From positions 1 through 9,393 of the forward strand of contig CAJUFJ010000083.1 of the NCBI GenBank assembly GCA_910585815.1: a stretch of DNA of 9,393 nt, read 5' to 3'. This DNA comes from an uncultured Oscillospiraceae bacterium (GTDB lineage: Bacteria; Bacillota; Clostridia; Oscillospirales; Oscillospiraceae). The position numbers were made by a program, and so were the translations under genes. The notes below the pieces were generated by a model that did not search any database, was not told where the DNA came from, and was given only the letters and a program-made list of their open reading frames with translations. Shown here piece after piece: positions 1 to 5,879 of this stretch (the stretch's first letter is position 1; every line of letters begins with the position of its first letter).

Positions 1-131
1 TATTTCATTCCTTTGAGGAATTGGGGAAAGCCATCGACGAATATATCGTTTTTTACAACACAAGACGGCTGCAAGCTAAGTTAAAGGGCCTGGCTCCCCT
101 TGCTTTCTGGAACCAGACCCTCGTGACCTAA
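1..131 (+). CDS. IS3-family transposase, C-terminal end (cut by the window edge)
   Basis: Only the last 42 codons are inside the window, read in frame from base 3 to the TAA at 129-131. The visible protein ends with IDEYIVFYNTRRLQAKLKGL and then APLAFWNQTLVT. The YN-x-R-R-x-Q-x-K-L-K-G-x-x-P-x-x-(F/Y)W pattern is the signature of the C-terminus of IS3/IS150-group DDE transposases (OrfB), which catalyse strand transfer of the element. The catalytic D, D and E residues lie to the left, outside the window, so activity cannot be judged. A candidate IS right end follows about 20 bases after the stop, as expected for this family. Confidence 0.85.
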   Translation, partial: FHSFEELGKAIDEYIVFYNTRRLQAKLKGLAPLAFWNQTLVT

Positions 132-145
132 TTTTCTTTTTTTCA

Positions 146-172
146 TCTGTCTACTCCACAGGGGGCGGTTCA
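146..172 (+). repeat. Candidate right terminal inverted repeat of the IS3-family element
   Basis: About 40 bases after the transposase stop the sequence reads CTGTCTACTCCACAGGGGGC and then GGTTCA. Read from outside inward the terminus would be TGAACCGCCCCC, which begins with the TG usual for IS3-family ends. Immediately after it, from base 173, an unrelated coding frame (the recombinase stub) begins, which fits an element boundary. The left end and the target duplication are outside the window, so the exact last base is inferred. Confidence 0.55.
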
Positions 173-343
173 TCCATGCTTCAGGCAGCTAATCCGTTGT
201 GTCGGCACATCCGCATTCAAGAATTGACACCGGAACTTTTAAGAGAATTTGTCCAGAGTATTACAGTATATCCGGACGGGATCATTAACATCATGTGGAA
301 TTACAAGGAAGCCTTTGACATCCCGGATATGACGTGTGAGTGA
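173..343 (+). pseudogene. Serine site-specific recombinase, C-terminal stub interrupted by the IS
   Basis: Frame 2 is open from the presumed IS end to the TGA at 341-343 and gives about 56 residues, including IRIQELTPELLREFVQSITV and then YPDGIINIMWNYKEAFDI. The ELTPELLREFV...I-x-V-(Y/H)-x-D-G-x-I-x-I-x-(W/F)-N pattern is that of the extreme C-terminus of large serine recombinases of Clostridia. The resolvase catalytic domain and zinc ribbon would lie on the far side of the IS, outside the window. I infer that the IS landed in the 3' part of the recombinase gene, separating the last ~55 codons. The stub has no start or ribosome binding site of its own and is probably not translated. The family call rests on a short stretch. 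Confidence 0.65.
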
Positions 344-736
344 TAATAGGGACAACATACTGAAAGTTCAAGATGGTTTCGTGGCGGAAAACATTGAAAA
401 CACACGATTTTAGGGAATAATGTTGGATGTTGTCCCTAATATAAATCACTCGTTTTATACAAACAGGTTTTTACAAGAACCCTGAACCCCTTGCAAATAC
501 ACGGATTTAGAAAATTTGAAAAAAGTGTTGTCCCATATTGACATCACTCGTGAGGGGCGGGCCGGGGGGTCTCCTGCGAAAAATGGGAAAATTTTGGCGG
601 GGGCCGGGTTAAGTCCACCGCCGGAGCGGACGATATGGTACAGTGGCCGTGAAACGGCAGGGATTACATCAAACGGGCCGCGGGCGGCGGTGTGTGGCGC
701 CTGCGGCGGAAGCATAAGAGGAAAGGGAGCGCATCT
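344..736. other. Non-coding junction between mobile DNA and the resident chromosome
   Basis: No believable gene lies here. The left part (to about 551) is AT-rich and carries the repeats described separately. From about 552 the sequence becomes GC-rich, like the resident genes. An open frame starting with TTG at 516 overlaps the protease start in another frame and has no family resemblance. The only promoter-like signal I can point to for the downstream protease gene is an extended -10 type sequence TGGTACAGT at 636-644, without a good -35, so it is weak. Confidence 0.5.
428..551. repeat. 26-bp direct repeat pair, candidate attachment site
   Basis: TGTTGTCCC, 8 variable bases and ATCACTCGT occur at 428-453 and again at 526-551, starts 98 bases apart. 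The 18 outer bases are identical; the middle reads TAATATAA in one copy and ATATTGAC in the other. An inverted partner of the left arm, TAGGGACAACAT, sits at 347-358 just after the recombinase stub and matches 427-438 as a perfect 12-bp inverted repeat. Two conserved arms around a variable core, next to a recombinase gene end and at a composition change, fit an integration junction or a recombinase/regulator binding array. Which of these is true is inference. Confidence 0.5.
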
Positions 737-3109
737 ATGGAGAACAACAGACCCAGAGGCCGGGAGAAGCATGTGACCGGCCCGGCCAAGAAGGTTCAAA
801 AACAGGGAGAGGGCCTGGGCACCGGCCCGGTGGGCGAGGCCGGCGGTTACTCGGACCGCAAACAGGGGGGCTCCTCCGGCACCCGGAGCGCCGGGACCAG
901 GGGGGGCGGCGGCGTGAAGCTGATCGGCCTGCTGCTGGTGCTCCTGCTGGGCGGCGGCGGAGGGCTGACCGCCCTGCTGGGGGGACAGCCGGGGGGACAG
1001 AGCCCCTCCGCAAATCAGCCCGGCACAAACTGGGCCCAGGTGCTGGGCGGGCTGGGCGGGGGCAGCGTGTCCTCGGGCTGGCAGAGTGAGGCCAACACCG
1101 GTAAACTGAATACCTCGGTGGCCCCCGGGGCGCGGGAAAAGTACACCCGGCTGCTGGGGGAGGGAAAGGACACCGTTACCATTATGGTGTATATGTGCGG
1201 CACCGACCTGGAGTCCCGCAGCAGCATGGGCACCTATGATTTGCAGGAGATGCTGGCCGCCAAATTTGGAAAGAATGTCAACCTGCTGGTGTATACCGGG
1301 GGGTGCAAGGGCTGGAAGAACACGGCGGTGAGCAGCGCCACCAACCAGATCTGGCAGGTGAAGGGCGGTCAGCTGGTGTGCCTGGAGAAGGACCTGGGCG
1401 GCGTGCCCATGACCGACCCGGACACCCTGTCGGACTACATCCGGTGGTGCGCCAGGCACTATCCGGCCAGCCGGTATGAGCTGATTCTGTGGGACCACGG
1501 CGGGGGCTCGGTGAGCGGCTACGGGTATGACGAAAAATTTGCCTCCAGCGGCTCCATGGACCTGGCCGGGCTGGACCGGGCGCTGAAGGACGGCGGGGTG
1601 AAGTTTGATTTTATCGGCTTTGACGCCTGCCTTATGGCCACGGCGGAGACCGCCATGACCATGGCACCCTATGCCGACTACCTTATTGCCTCGGAGGAGA
1701 CCGAGCCGGGGGTGGGCTGGTACTACACCGACTGGCTCACCGCCCTGGGGGAGAACACCTCCATGCCCACTATCGAGATCGGGCGGAATATTGTGGACAG
1801 CTTTGTGGACGTCTGCGCACAGAAGTGCCGGGGGCAGTCCACCACCCTGTCGGTGGTGGACCTGGCTGAGCTGGAGGTCACCCTGCCCGCGGTGCTGGCG
1901 GACTTTTCCAAGTCCACCGCCGGGCTGATTCAGGGGAAGGAGTATCAGACCGTCTCCAACGCCCGCAGCGGGACCCGGGAGTTTGCCCGGTCCAGCCAGA
2001 TCGACCAGGTGGACCTGGCGCATCTGGCCCAGAACCTGGGGACCAAGGAGGGGAAGGAGCTGACGAAGGTGCTGCTCAGCGCGGTGAAATATAACCGCAC
2101 ATCCGCTGACATGACCAACGCCTACGGCCTGTCCATCTACTTCCCCTACCGGAAGACGGCCACCGTGGACCGGGCGGTTTCCACCTACCGGCAGATCGGC
2201 ATGGACGAGTCCTACAGCCGGTGCATCCGGCAGTTTGCCAGCCTGGCGGCCAGCGGACAGGCGGCCTCCGGCGGCAGCGCCTCCCCGCTGCCCGCTCTGC
2301 TGGGCACGCTGGGCGGGAGTTCCGGCGGCGGGGACGTGGTGTCCGCCCTGCTGGGAGAATTTCTGGGCGGCGGCTTCGGCCGGGTGGCTGGGCTGACCGG
2401 GGAAAATACCGACTTTTTAAGCGACCGGGCCATGAGCGAGGAGGAGACGGTTCAGTATCTGACGGAACACCGGTTCCCCGACGAGGCGATGGTGTGGCAG
2501 ACCGGGGAGGACGGCGTGCCGGTGCTTCGGCTGGACGAGGCGCAGTGGGGGCTGGTGCAGGAGCTGGAGCTCAACCTGTTCTATGACGACGGGGCGGGCT
2601 ACATCGACCTGGGACTGGACAATACCTTTGAATTTGACGGGGCCGGGGGGCTGCTGGGGGTGAACGAGAACACCTGGCTGGCCATCGACGGCCAGCCCGT
2701 GGCCTACTACCACACCGCCACCGTGGACGACGGGACCCGCTACGCCATCACGGGCCGGGTTCCGGTGCTCCACAACGGACAGCGGGCGGAGCTGATTCTG
2801 GTGTTTGACAGCGACACCCCTCACGGCTATGTGGCGGGGGTGCAGACGGTGTATCTCGGCGGGGAGACCGACACGGTGGCCAAGAGCCAGGACGGCCTCC
2901 AGGCAGGGGATACGCTGGAGTTCCTGTGCGACTACTACAGCTACGACGGCGATTACCAGGACAGCTACCGGCTGGGAGAGCCCCTGGTGGTGACGGAGGA
3001 GGCGCTGACTGTAAGTGATGTGCCGCTGGAGGGGGAGACCCAGGCCTGCTACCGCTTTACGGACCTGTATGGCCAGCACCACTGGACTCCGGCGCTGGCT
3101 TCGCGGTAG
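737..3109 (+). CDS. Clostripain-family (C11) cysteine peptidase, membrane-anchored
   Basis: The protein has 790 residues when started at the ATG at 737, which has an AGGAAAGGGA ribosome binding site about 8 bases upstream; an in-frame ATG at 692 would add 15 residues without such a site. Order: a basic, Gly-rich N-terminus (1-60); one hydrophobic segment (about 61-82, KLIGLLLVLLLGG) likely to anchor the protein with the rest outside; then a C11 peptidase domain from about 145 (TVTIMVYMCGTDLE) to about 500. The predicted catalytic dyad is His254 in LWDHGGGS and Cys298 in GFDACLMATAE, both present; the family's GLSIYFPY motif is at 464-471. A Gly/Ser/Ala-rich linker (about 505-550) leads to a C-terminal region (about 560-790) rich in short beta-like stretches that I cannot name. 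C11 enzymes usually cleave after Arg or Lys; specificity here is not readable. Likely role: surface proteolysis. The gene stands alone. Confidence 0.9.
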   Translation: MENNRPRGREKHVTGPAKKVQKQGEGLGTGPVGEAGGYSDRKQGGSSGTRSAGTRGGGGVKLIGLLLVLLLGGGGGLTALLGGQPGGQSPSANQPGTNWAQVLGGLGGGSVSSGWQSEANTGKLNTSVAPGAREKYTRLLGEGKDTVTIMVYMCGTDLESRSSMGTYDLQEMLAAKFGKNVNLLVYTGGCKGWKNTAVSSATNQIWQVKGGQLVCLEKDLGGVPMTDPDTLSDYIRWCARHYPASRYELILWDHGGGSVSGYGYDEKFASSGSMDLAGLDRALKDGGVKFDFIGFDACLMATAETAMTMAPYADYLIASEETEPGVGWYYTDWLTALGENTSMPTIEIGRNIVDSFVDVCAQKCRGQSTTLSVVDLAELEVTLPAVLADFSKSTAGLIQGKEYQTVSNARSGTREFARSSQIDQVDLAHLAQNLGTKEGKELTKVLLSAVKYNRTSADMTNAYGLSIYFPYRKTATVDRAVSTYRQIGMDESYSRCIRQFASLAASGQAASGGSASPLPALLGTLGGSSGGGDVVSALLGEFLGGGFGRVAGLTGENTDFLSDRAMSEEETVQYLTEHRFPDEAMVWQTGEDGVPVLRLDEAQWGLVQELELNLFYDDGAGYIDLGLDNTFEFDGAGGLLGVNENTWLAIDGQPVAYYHTATVDDGTRYAITGRVPVLHNGQRAELILVFDSDTPHGYVAGVQTVYLGGETDTVAKSQDGLQAGDTLEFLCDYYSYDGDYQDSYRLGEPLVVTEEALTVSDVPLEGETQACYRFTDLYGQHHWTPALASR

Positions 3110-3219
3110 ATGATATCCGTTCCCTGACGGGACGGGGGACAGGACGGATGGAGGTGCGGATGTTAGACGTGCAGCTTGCCCGCCCCACAAAAGTTTCCGA
3201 TTCCTTGTTTGCTTCGCAT

Positions 3220-3289
3220 ATTTTGGCTTCGCCAAAATGCAATCCTCCGCCCCAGTGTGCGCACTGGGGCACCTCCTTTCGAAAGGAGG
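3220..3289. repeat. Three adjacent hairpins, possible intergenic repeat and terminator
   Basis: Three perfect stems follow one another downstream of the protease gene. The first is ATTTTGGC/GCCAAAAT around TTC (3220-3238), the second CCCCAGTG/CACTGGGG around TGCG (3250-3269), and the third the palindrome CCTCCTTTCGAAAGGAGG (3272-3289), followed by CTTTT. The last could end transcription of the protease gene, although its T run is short. Three stems packed into 70 bases look more like a dispersed intergenic repeat than a simple terminator, but only one copy is visible here. Confidence 0.55.
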
Positions 3290-3332
3290 CTTTTGGCGCC
3301 TTCTGTATCGCAGCTATTTTTTTGACAAGCTG

Positions 3333-3362
3333 AAGCCGGCGCAGTTTTAACTGCGCCGGCTT
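3333..3362. terminator. Bidirectional intrinsic terminator between the converging genes
   Basis: AAGCCGGCGCAGTT (3333-3346) and AACTGCGCCGGCTT (3349-3362) form a perfect 14-bp stem whose A:T closing pairs give AA...TT on both strands. It lies 28 bases beyond the stop of the minus-strand pyrophosphatase gene and about 220 bases beyond the protease stop, between two converging genes. The T runs outside the stem are weak on either strand, so efficiency is uncertain. Confidence 0.7.
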
Positions 3363-3390
3363 GAATTTTGGGCGGGGTGATTTTGCCCCC

Positions 3391-5061
3391 TTACTCCTGC
3401 TCCTGCTTCAGGGCGTTGATCAGCAGGGGGATCATCTGCTTCTTCCGGCTGACTACGCCGGGCAGGGAGGCCACGCCGTTTTCAATGGCGGTGTGGAAGG
3501 TCTTGGCTACCAGCTCCTCCGCGCCAGGGCCCGCCATCAGCAGCTCGGTGCCGGAGTTGCGCACGTCGGTGAACATGTAAAAGATGTAGTCCAGACCCTG
3601 CTTCTCCAGGGCCTGGGGCAGGTAGGGCCCCACAAGGGCCTGGGCGGCCTTGCGGTTCTTTTCGGTCATGTAGCTGCCCTGGCCGACGCCAAAGCGGACG
3701 TCGCCGCTGGTGAAGATTTTATAGTCGCCGTTGAAGACCTCCGCCGCCGTCTTGCCCGTGACGTCGCCGCCGTGGGCGAACATGGCGTCGGCATACTCCT
3801 CCAGGTCCACACCGGCCAGCTCGGCCAGCTTCCGGGCGGCTCGCTCGTCGTCGGGGGTGCAGGTGGGGCTGCGGAACATGAGGGTGTCGGACAAAATGGC
3901 CGACAGCATCAGCCCGGCCATGGTGGGGCTGATGTCCACGTCCTTCTCCCGGTACATCTGGTAGACGATGGTGCAGGTGCAGCCCACCGGCACGTTGCGG
4001 AAATACACCGGGCCGTCGGTCTCCACCGCGCCGATGCGGTGGTGGTCGATGATCTCCAGCACCTCGGCCGACTCGATGCCCTCGGCGGCCTGGCTCTTTT
4101 CGTTGTGGTCCACCAGAATCAGCTGCTTTTTGTGCAGGTTGAGCAGGTTCCGGCGGGAGACCACCCCGATGTACCGGCCCTCGTCGTCCAGCACCGGGAA
4201 GTAGCGGAAGCGCACACTGGCCATCACCCGGGTGGCCTCCTCCACAGGGGTGTGGAGGGTGAAGGTGAGCAGCTTGCCGGTGGTCATGTAGTGGCGGATG
4301 GGGGCGGCCTGGCTGAGCATCTGGCCGGTGACATAGGTGCTGTTCTGGGTGGTGATAACAATGCAGCCCTTCTCCTCGGCCAGCATCTGCATGGTGCGGG
4401 ACACCTTGCTGCTGGCGCAGACGATGATGCAGCCCGCGTCCATCTCCAGGGCGGCCAGCTGGCTCTCCGCCCGGTTGCTGACCACCACAATGTCGCCGGG
4501 GGAGATGGAGGCCTCGATCTGTTCGGCGCTGCCGGAGCCGATGATGATCCGCCCCTCCACCGTCTTGCCGGTGACGTCCCCTACCAGGACGGTGCCGTCC
4601 AGAATGTCGATGAGGTTCTGGTAGCTGGTTCTGGCGGTCTCCAGAGAGTGGGGGTCCATGCCGTCCATGTTGGCGGTGGCCACGTCCTTGACGGTGATGA
4701 CCCCCTTCAGATACTGGTCCTTGTCCACGATGCACAGGGTGTCCAGCTCCTGGTCCCGCATGGCCATCCAGGCCCGGCGCAGGCTGGTTTCACCGTCCAC
4801 CCCCTGGGCGGGGCGGATGTCTACGTCACGGATGTGGGGGCTGACGTCGGTGTACAGCTGGGGCAGGGGGACCTTGAAGTAGTCCAGAACAAACTCCGTC
4901 TCCCGGTTGAGCAGGCCCGCCCGGCAGGGCTTGCAGGGGCGGTCCGGGTCCAGGATGTTTTTCAGGTTGCTGTAGGCGATGGCGGCGCAGATGGAGTCGG
5001 TGTCCGGGTTGCGGTGGCCGATTACCTTGATGGCGCGGGGGTTGGCGGTCTTGTTATCCAT
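3391..5061 (-). CDS. ppaC: Manganese-dependent inorganic pyrophosphatase with CBS and DRTGG domains
   Basis: This 556-residue cytoplasmic enzyme hydrolyses pyrophosphate to two phosphates and pulls biosynthetic reactions forward. Family II (DHH) motifs are complete: GHRNPDTDS with His16, Asp20 and Asp22; ILVDHN with Asp318-His319; IIDHH with Asp339-His340-His341; SDT at 391-393; and the substrate-binding SRKKQ at 538-542 in the DHHA2 domain. Between the first two motifs, about 250 residues hold a CBS domain (about 70-130), a DRTGG domain (about 145-250) and a second CBS domain (about 255-310). In known CBS-pyrophosphatases this insert makes activity depend on adenine nucleotides (AMP/ADP inhibit, ATP activates), and DRTGG-containing forms respond to diadenosine polyphosphates. 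The length is that of the long form; the short form has about 310 residues. The start at 5061 has GGGAGG (5068-5073) 6 bases upstream. The gene is single, with its own promoter. Confidence 0.95.
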   Translation of the reverse strand: MDNKTANPRAIKVIGHRNPDTDSICAAIAYSNLKNILDPDRPCKPCRAGLLNRETEFVLDYFKVPLPQLYTDVSPHIRDVDIRPAQGVDGETSLRRAWMAMRDQELDTLCIVDKDQYLKGVITVKDVATANMDGMDPHSLETARTSYQNLIDILDGTVLVGDVTGKTVEGRIIIGSGSAEQIEASISPGDIVVVSNRAESQLAALEMDAGCIIVCASSKVSRTMQMLAEEKGCIVITTQNSTYVTGQMLSQAAPIRHYMTTGKLLTFTLHTPVEEATRVMASVRFRYFPVLDDEGRYIGVVSRRNLLNLHKKQLILVDHNEKSQAAEGIESAEVLEIIDHHRIGAVETDGPVYFRNVPVGCTCTIVYQMYREKDVDISPTMAGLMLSAILSDTLMFRSPTCTPDDERAARKLAELAGVDLEEYADAMFAHGGDVTGKTAAEVFNGDYKIFTSGDVRFGVGQGSYMTEKNRKAAQALVGPYLPQALEKQGLDYIFYMFTDVRNSGTELLMAGPGAEELVAKTFHTAIENGVASLPGVVSRKKQMIPLLINALKQEQE

Positions 5062-5076
5062 GTTCTTCCTCCCTTT

Positions 5077-5096
5077 CCCGGCGGAGAGCCGCCGGG
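5077..5096 (-). promoter_or_regulatory. Hairpin in the pyrophosphatase leader beside the ribosome binding site
   Basis: CCCGGCGG and CCGCCGGG form an 8-bp GC-only stem with a 4-base loop. It ends 3 bases from the GGGAGG ribosome binding site (5068-5073) and occupies nearly half of the roughly 48-base predicted leader. It could shape ribosome access or mRNA stability; no ligand-binding fold is recognisable. Confidence 0.5.
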
Positions 5097-5115
5097 CTGT
5101 GTTCAGACTGACCCT

Positions 5116-5144
5116 ATCATACCACGCCCGGCGCTACCGTGCAA
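5116..5144 (-). promoter_or_regulatory. Sigma-70/SigA-type promoter of the pyrophosphatase gene
   Basis: Read on the minus strand: TTGCAC (5144-5139), a spacer of exactly 17 bases, and TATGAT (5121-5116). Transcription would start near 5109, giving a leader of about 48 bases. Confidence 0.7.
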
Positions 5145-5217
5145 GGGATATCCGACGGGGGGAGCGTCCTACCGCGCATTTTATCACGTTATCGCGCATG
5201 TAAGAACGGGCACATTC

Positions 5218-5267
5218 TGTAGGGGCGCACAGCGTGCGCCTGCGGGCGGACAATGTCCGCCCCTACA
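5218..5267. repeat. 50-bp palindromic intergenic repeat (MITE-like)
   Basis: The outer arms TGTAGGGGCG (5218-5227) and CGCCCCTACA (5258-5267) are perfect inverted repeats. Inside are two further hairpins: GCGCAC/GTGCGC around AGC (5225-5239) and GGGCGGAC/GTCCGCCC around AAT (5244-5262). From memory, GTAGGGGCG...CGCCCCTAC elements are common between genes of gut Clostridia; the copy number in this genome cannot be seen. The right arm abuts the decayed transposase. Confidence 0.7.
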
Positions 5268-5676
5268 TGAAAGCCTGCGAATGGGACACGCCCTATGCGT
5301 AGTAGCATGACGTGACAAGTGCGGCCATCCACTACCATACCGACTGACAGTATATCTACCGCGGAACAAACGGTACGACGGGACGTTGAAGTCGTTGGAG
5401 GATCGCTCACATTGCCAACACAACAACCCAAACCAGTATAAACCTAAAGAAATCAAGCTGATCCAGGATCTGCGCCGCCGGAATTCTAACGGTGGCAAGG
5501 TGAAGCGCAGTCACCGCAAGGACAACGAGGAGTTTTATGCCTCACACAAATCCTTTTCCTTTCTGGATTTTTAAAGGCAACTCGCTGCCAGACAGCGTCA
5601 CTATAATGCTTTCCCTATGCCTCCCCTCAACTGGCGTTCCCCTAATCGGGTCTTATCTTCTTTCCCTTTTTCGTAA
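5267..5676 (+). pseudogene. Decayed DDE (IS481/IS3-like) transposase with internal deletion
   Basis: From an ATG at 5267 one frame reads MKACEWDTPYA, two TAG codons (5300, 5303), HDVTSAAIHYHTD, a TGA (5345) and QYIYR. Restoring one base before GG at 5363-5364 recreates the Trp of the usual QYIYRW-x-KRYDG motif, and the next frame continues NKRYDGTLKSLEDRSH...PNQYKPKEIKLIQDLRRRN. This is the N-terminal helix-turn-helix part of an integrase-type transposase. After about 5490 it jumps directly to GGKVKRSHRKDNEEFYASHK, the C-terminal part, so most of the DDE core is missing. The expected catalytic Glu of KVERSH is Lys here. A TAA at 5572-5574 is followed in the same frame by RQLAARQRHYNAFP...PLNWRSPN up to a TAA at 5674-5676. 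It is clearly non-functional. The exact family is uncertain. Confidence 0.85.
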
Positions 5677-5683
5677 CACTTCA

Positions 5684-5714
5684 TTGACAAATTTACAAAA
5701 TTAAGCGATATATA
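5684..5714 (+). promoter_or_regulatory. Possible outward promoter at the transposase remnant's edge
   Basis: TTGACA (5684-5689) is followed after 17 bases by GATATA (5707-5712) or after 19 by TATATA (5709-5714). The -35 is perfect, the -10 moderate. It lies just past the transposase pseudogene and points toward the small ORF at 5727. It may be part of the IS terminus. Confidence 0.4.
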
Positions 5715-5726
5715 GAACAGACAGAG

Positions 5727-5876
5727 ATGGACGAAAAGGCGGGGCAGGGCTATCAGATTGGGCTGAATGACATTCTGGCCCTGTGCGATGTGGCGGACCG
5801 GGACACCTGCGGAGCGATCTGCTGCACCTTTTTATTGGGCAAAGCCATGAGCTGCCGAGCGGCGAAGGAGATGTAG
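5727..5876 (+). CDS. Small cysteine-rich ORF of unknown function, possibly a gene remnant
   Basis: A 49-residue reading frame, MDEKAGQGYQIGLNDILALC and then DVADRDTCGAICCTFLLGKAMSCRAAKEM, ends 3 bases before the convergent ATPase gene. It has five cysteines (including CGAICC), a short hydrophobic stretch (ICCTFLLG) and an amphipathic look. No good ribosome binding site precedes the ATG. The frame is also open upstream to about 5688 (QIYKIKRYIEQTE), so it may be the tail of a longer protein cut off by the insertion scar to its left. I do not recognise the family. GC-rich third positions resemble those of the resident genes, which argues for a once-coding sequence. Confidence that it is made as a protein is low. 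Confidence 0.4.
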   Translation: MDEKAGQGYQIGLNDILALCDVADRDTCGAICCTFLLGKAMSCRAAKEM

Positions 5877-5879
5877 TGC

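Noticed and set aside
347..438. A 92-bp mini-element bounded by the 12-bp inverted repeats TAGGGACAACAT/ATGTTGTCCCTA
   Set aside because: The flanks show no matching target duplication, and the right arm belongs to the direct repeat pair, so an att-like array explains the pattern better.
516..776. 86-codon plus-strand frame starting TTG just before the peptidase gene
   Set aside because: It overlaps the candidate att repeat and the peptidase start in another frame, has no ribosome binding site, and its composition shifts with the DNA.
455..2023. Long minus-strand open frame opposite the peptidase gene
   Set aside because: It is the mirror of a GC-rich coding sequence. Its product is low-complexity (Gly, His, Pro, Gln) with no family motif, while the plus strand has a complete C11 peptidase.
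3361..5310. Plus-strand 649-codon open frame across the pyrophosphatase gene
   Set aside because: It is antisense to a gene with all DHH, CBS and DRTGG motifs; its own product is a Gly/Val/His-rich shadow and it runs on into the intergenic region.
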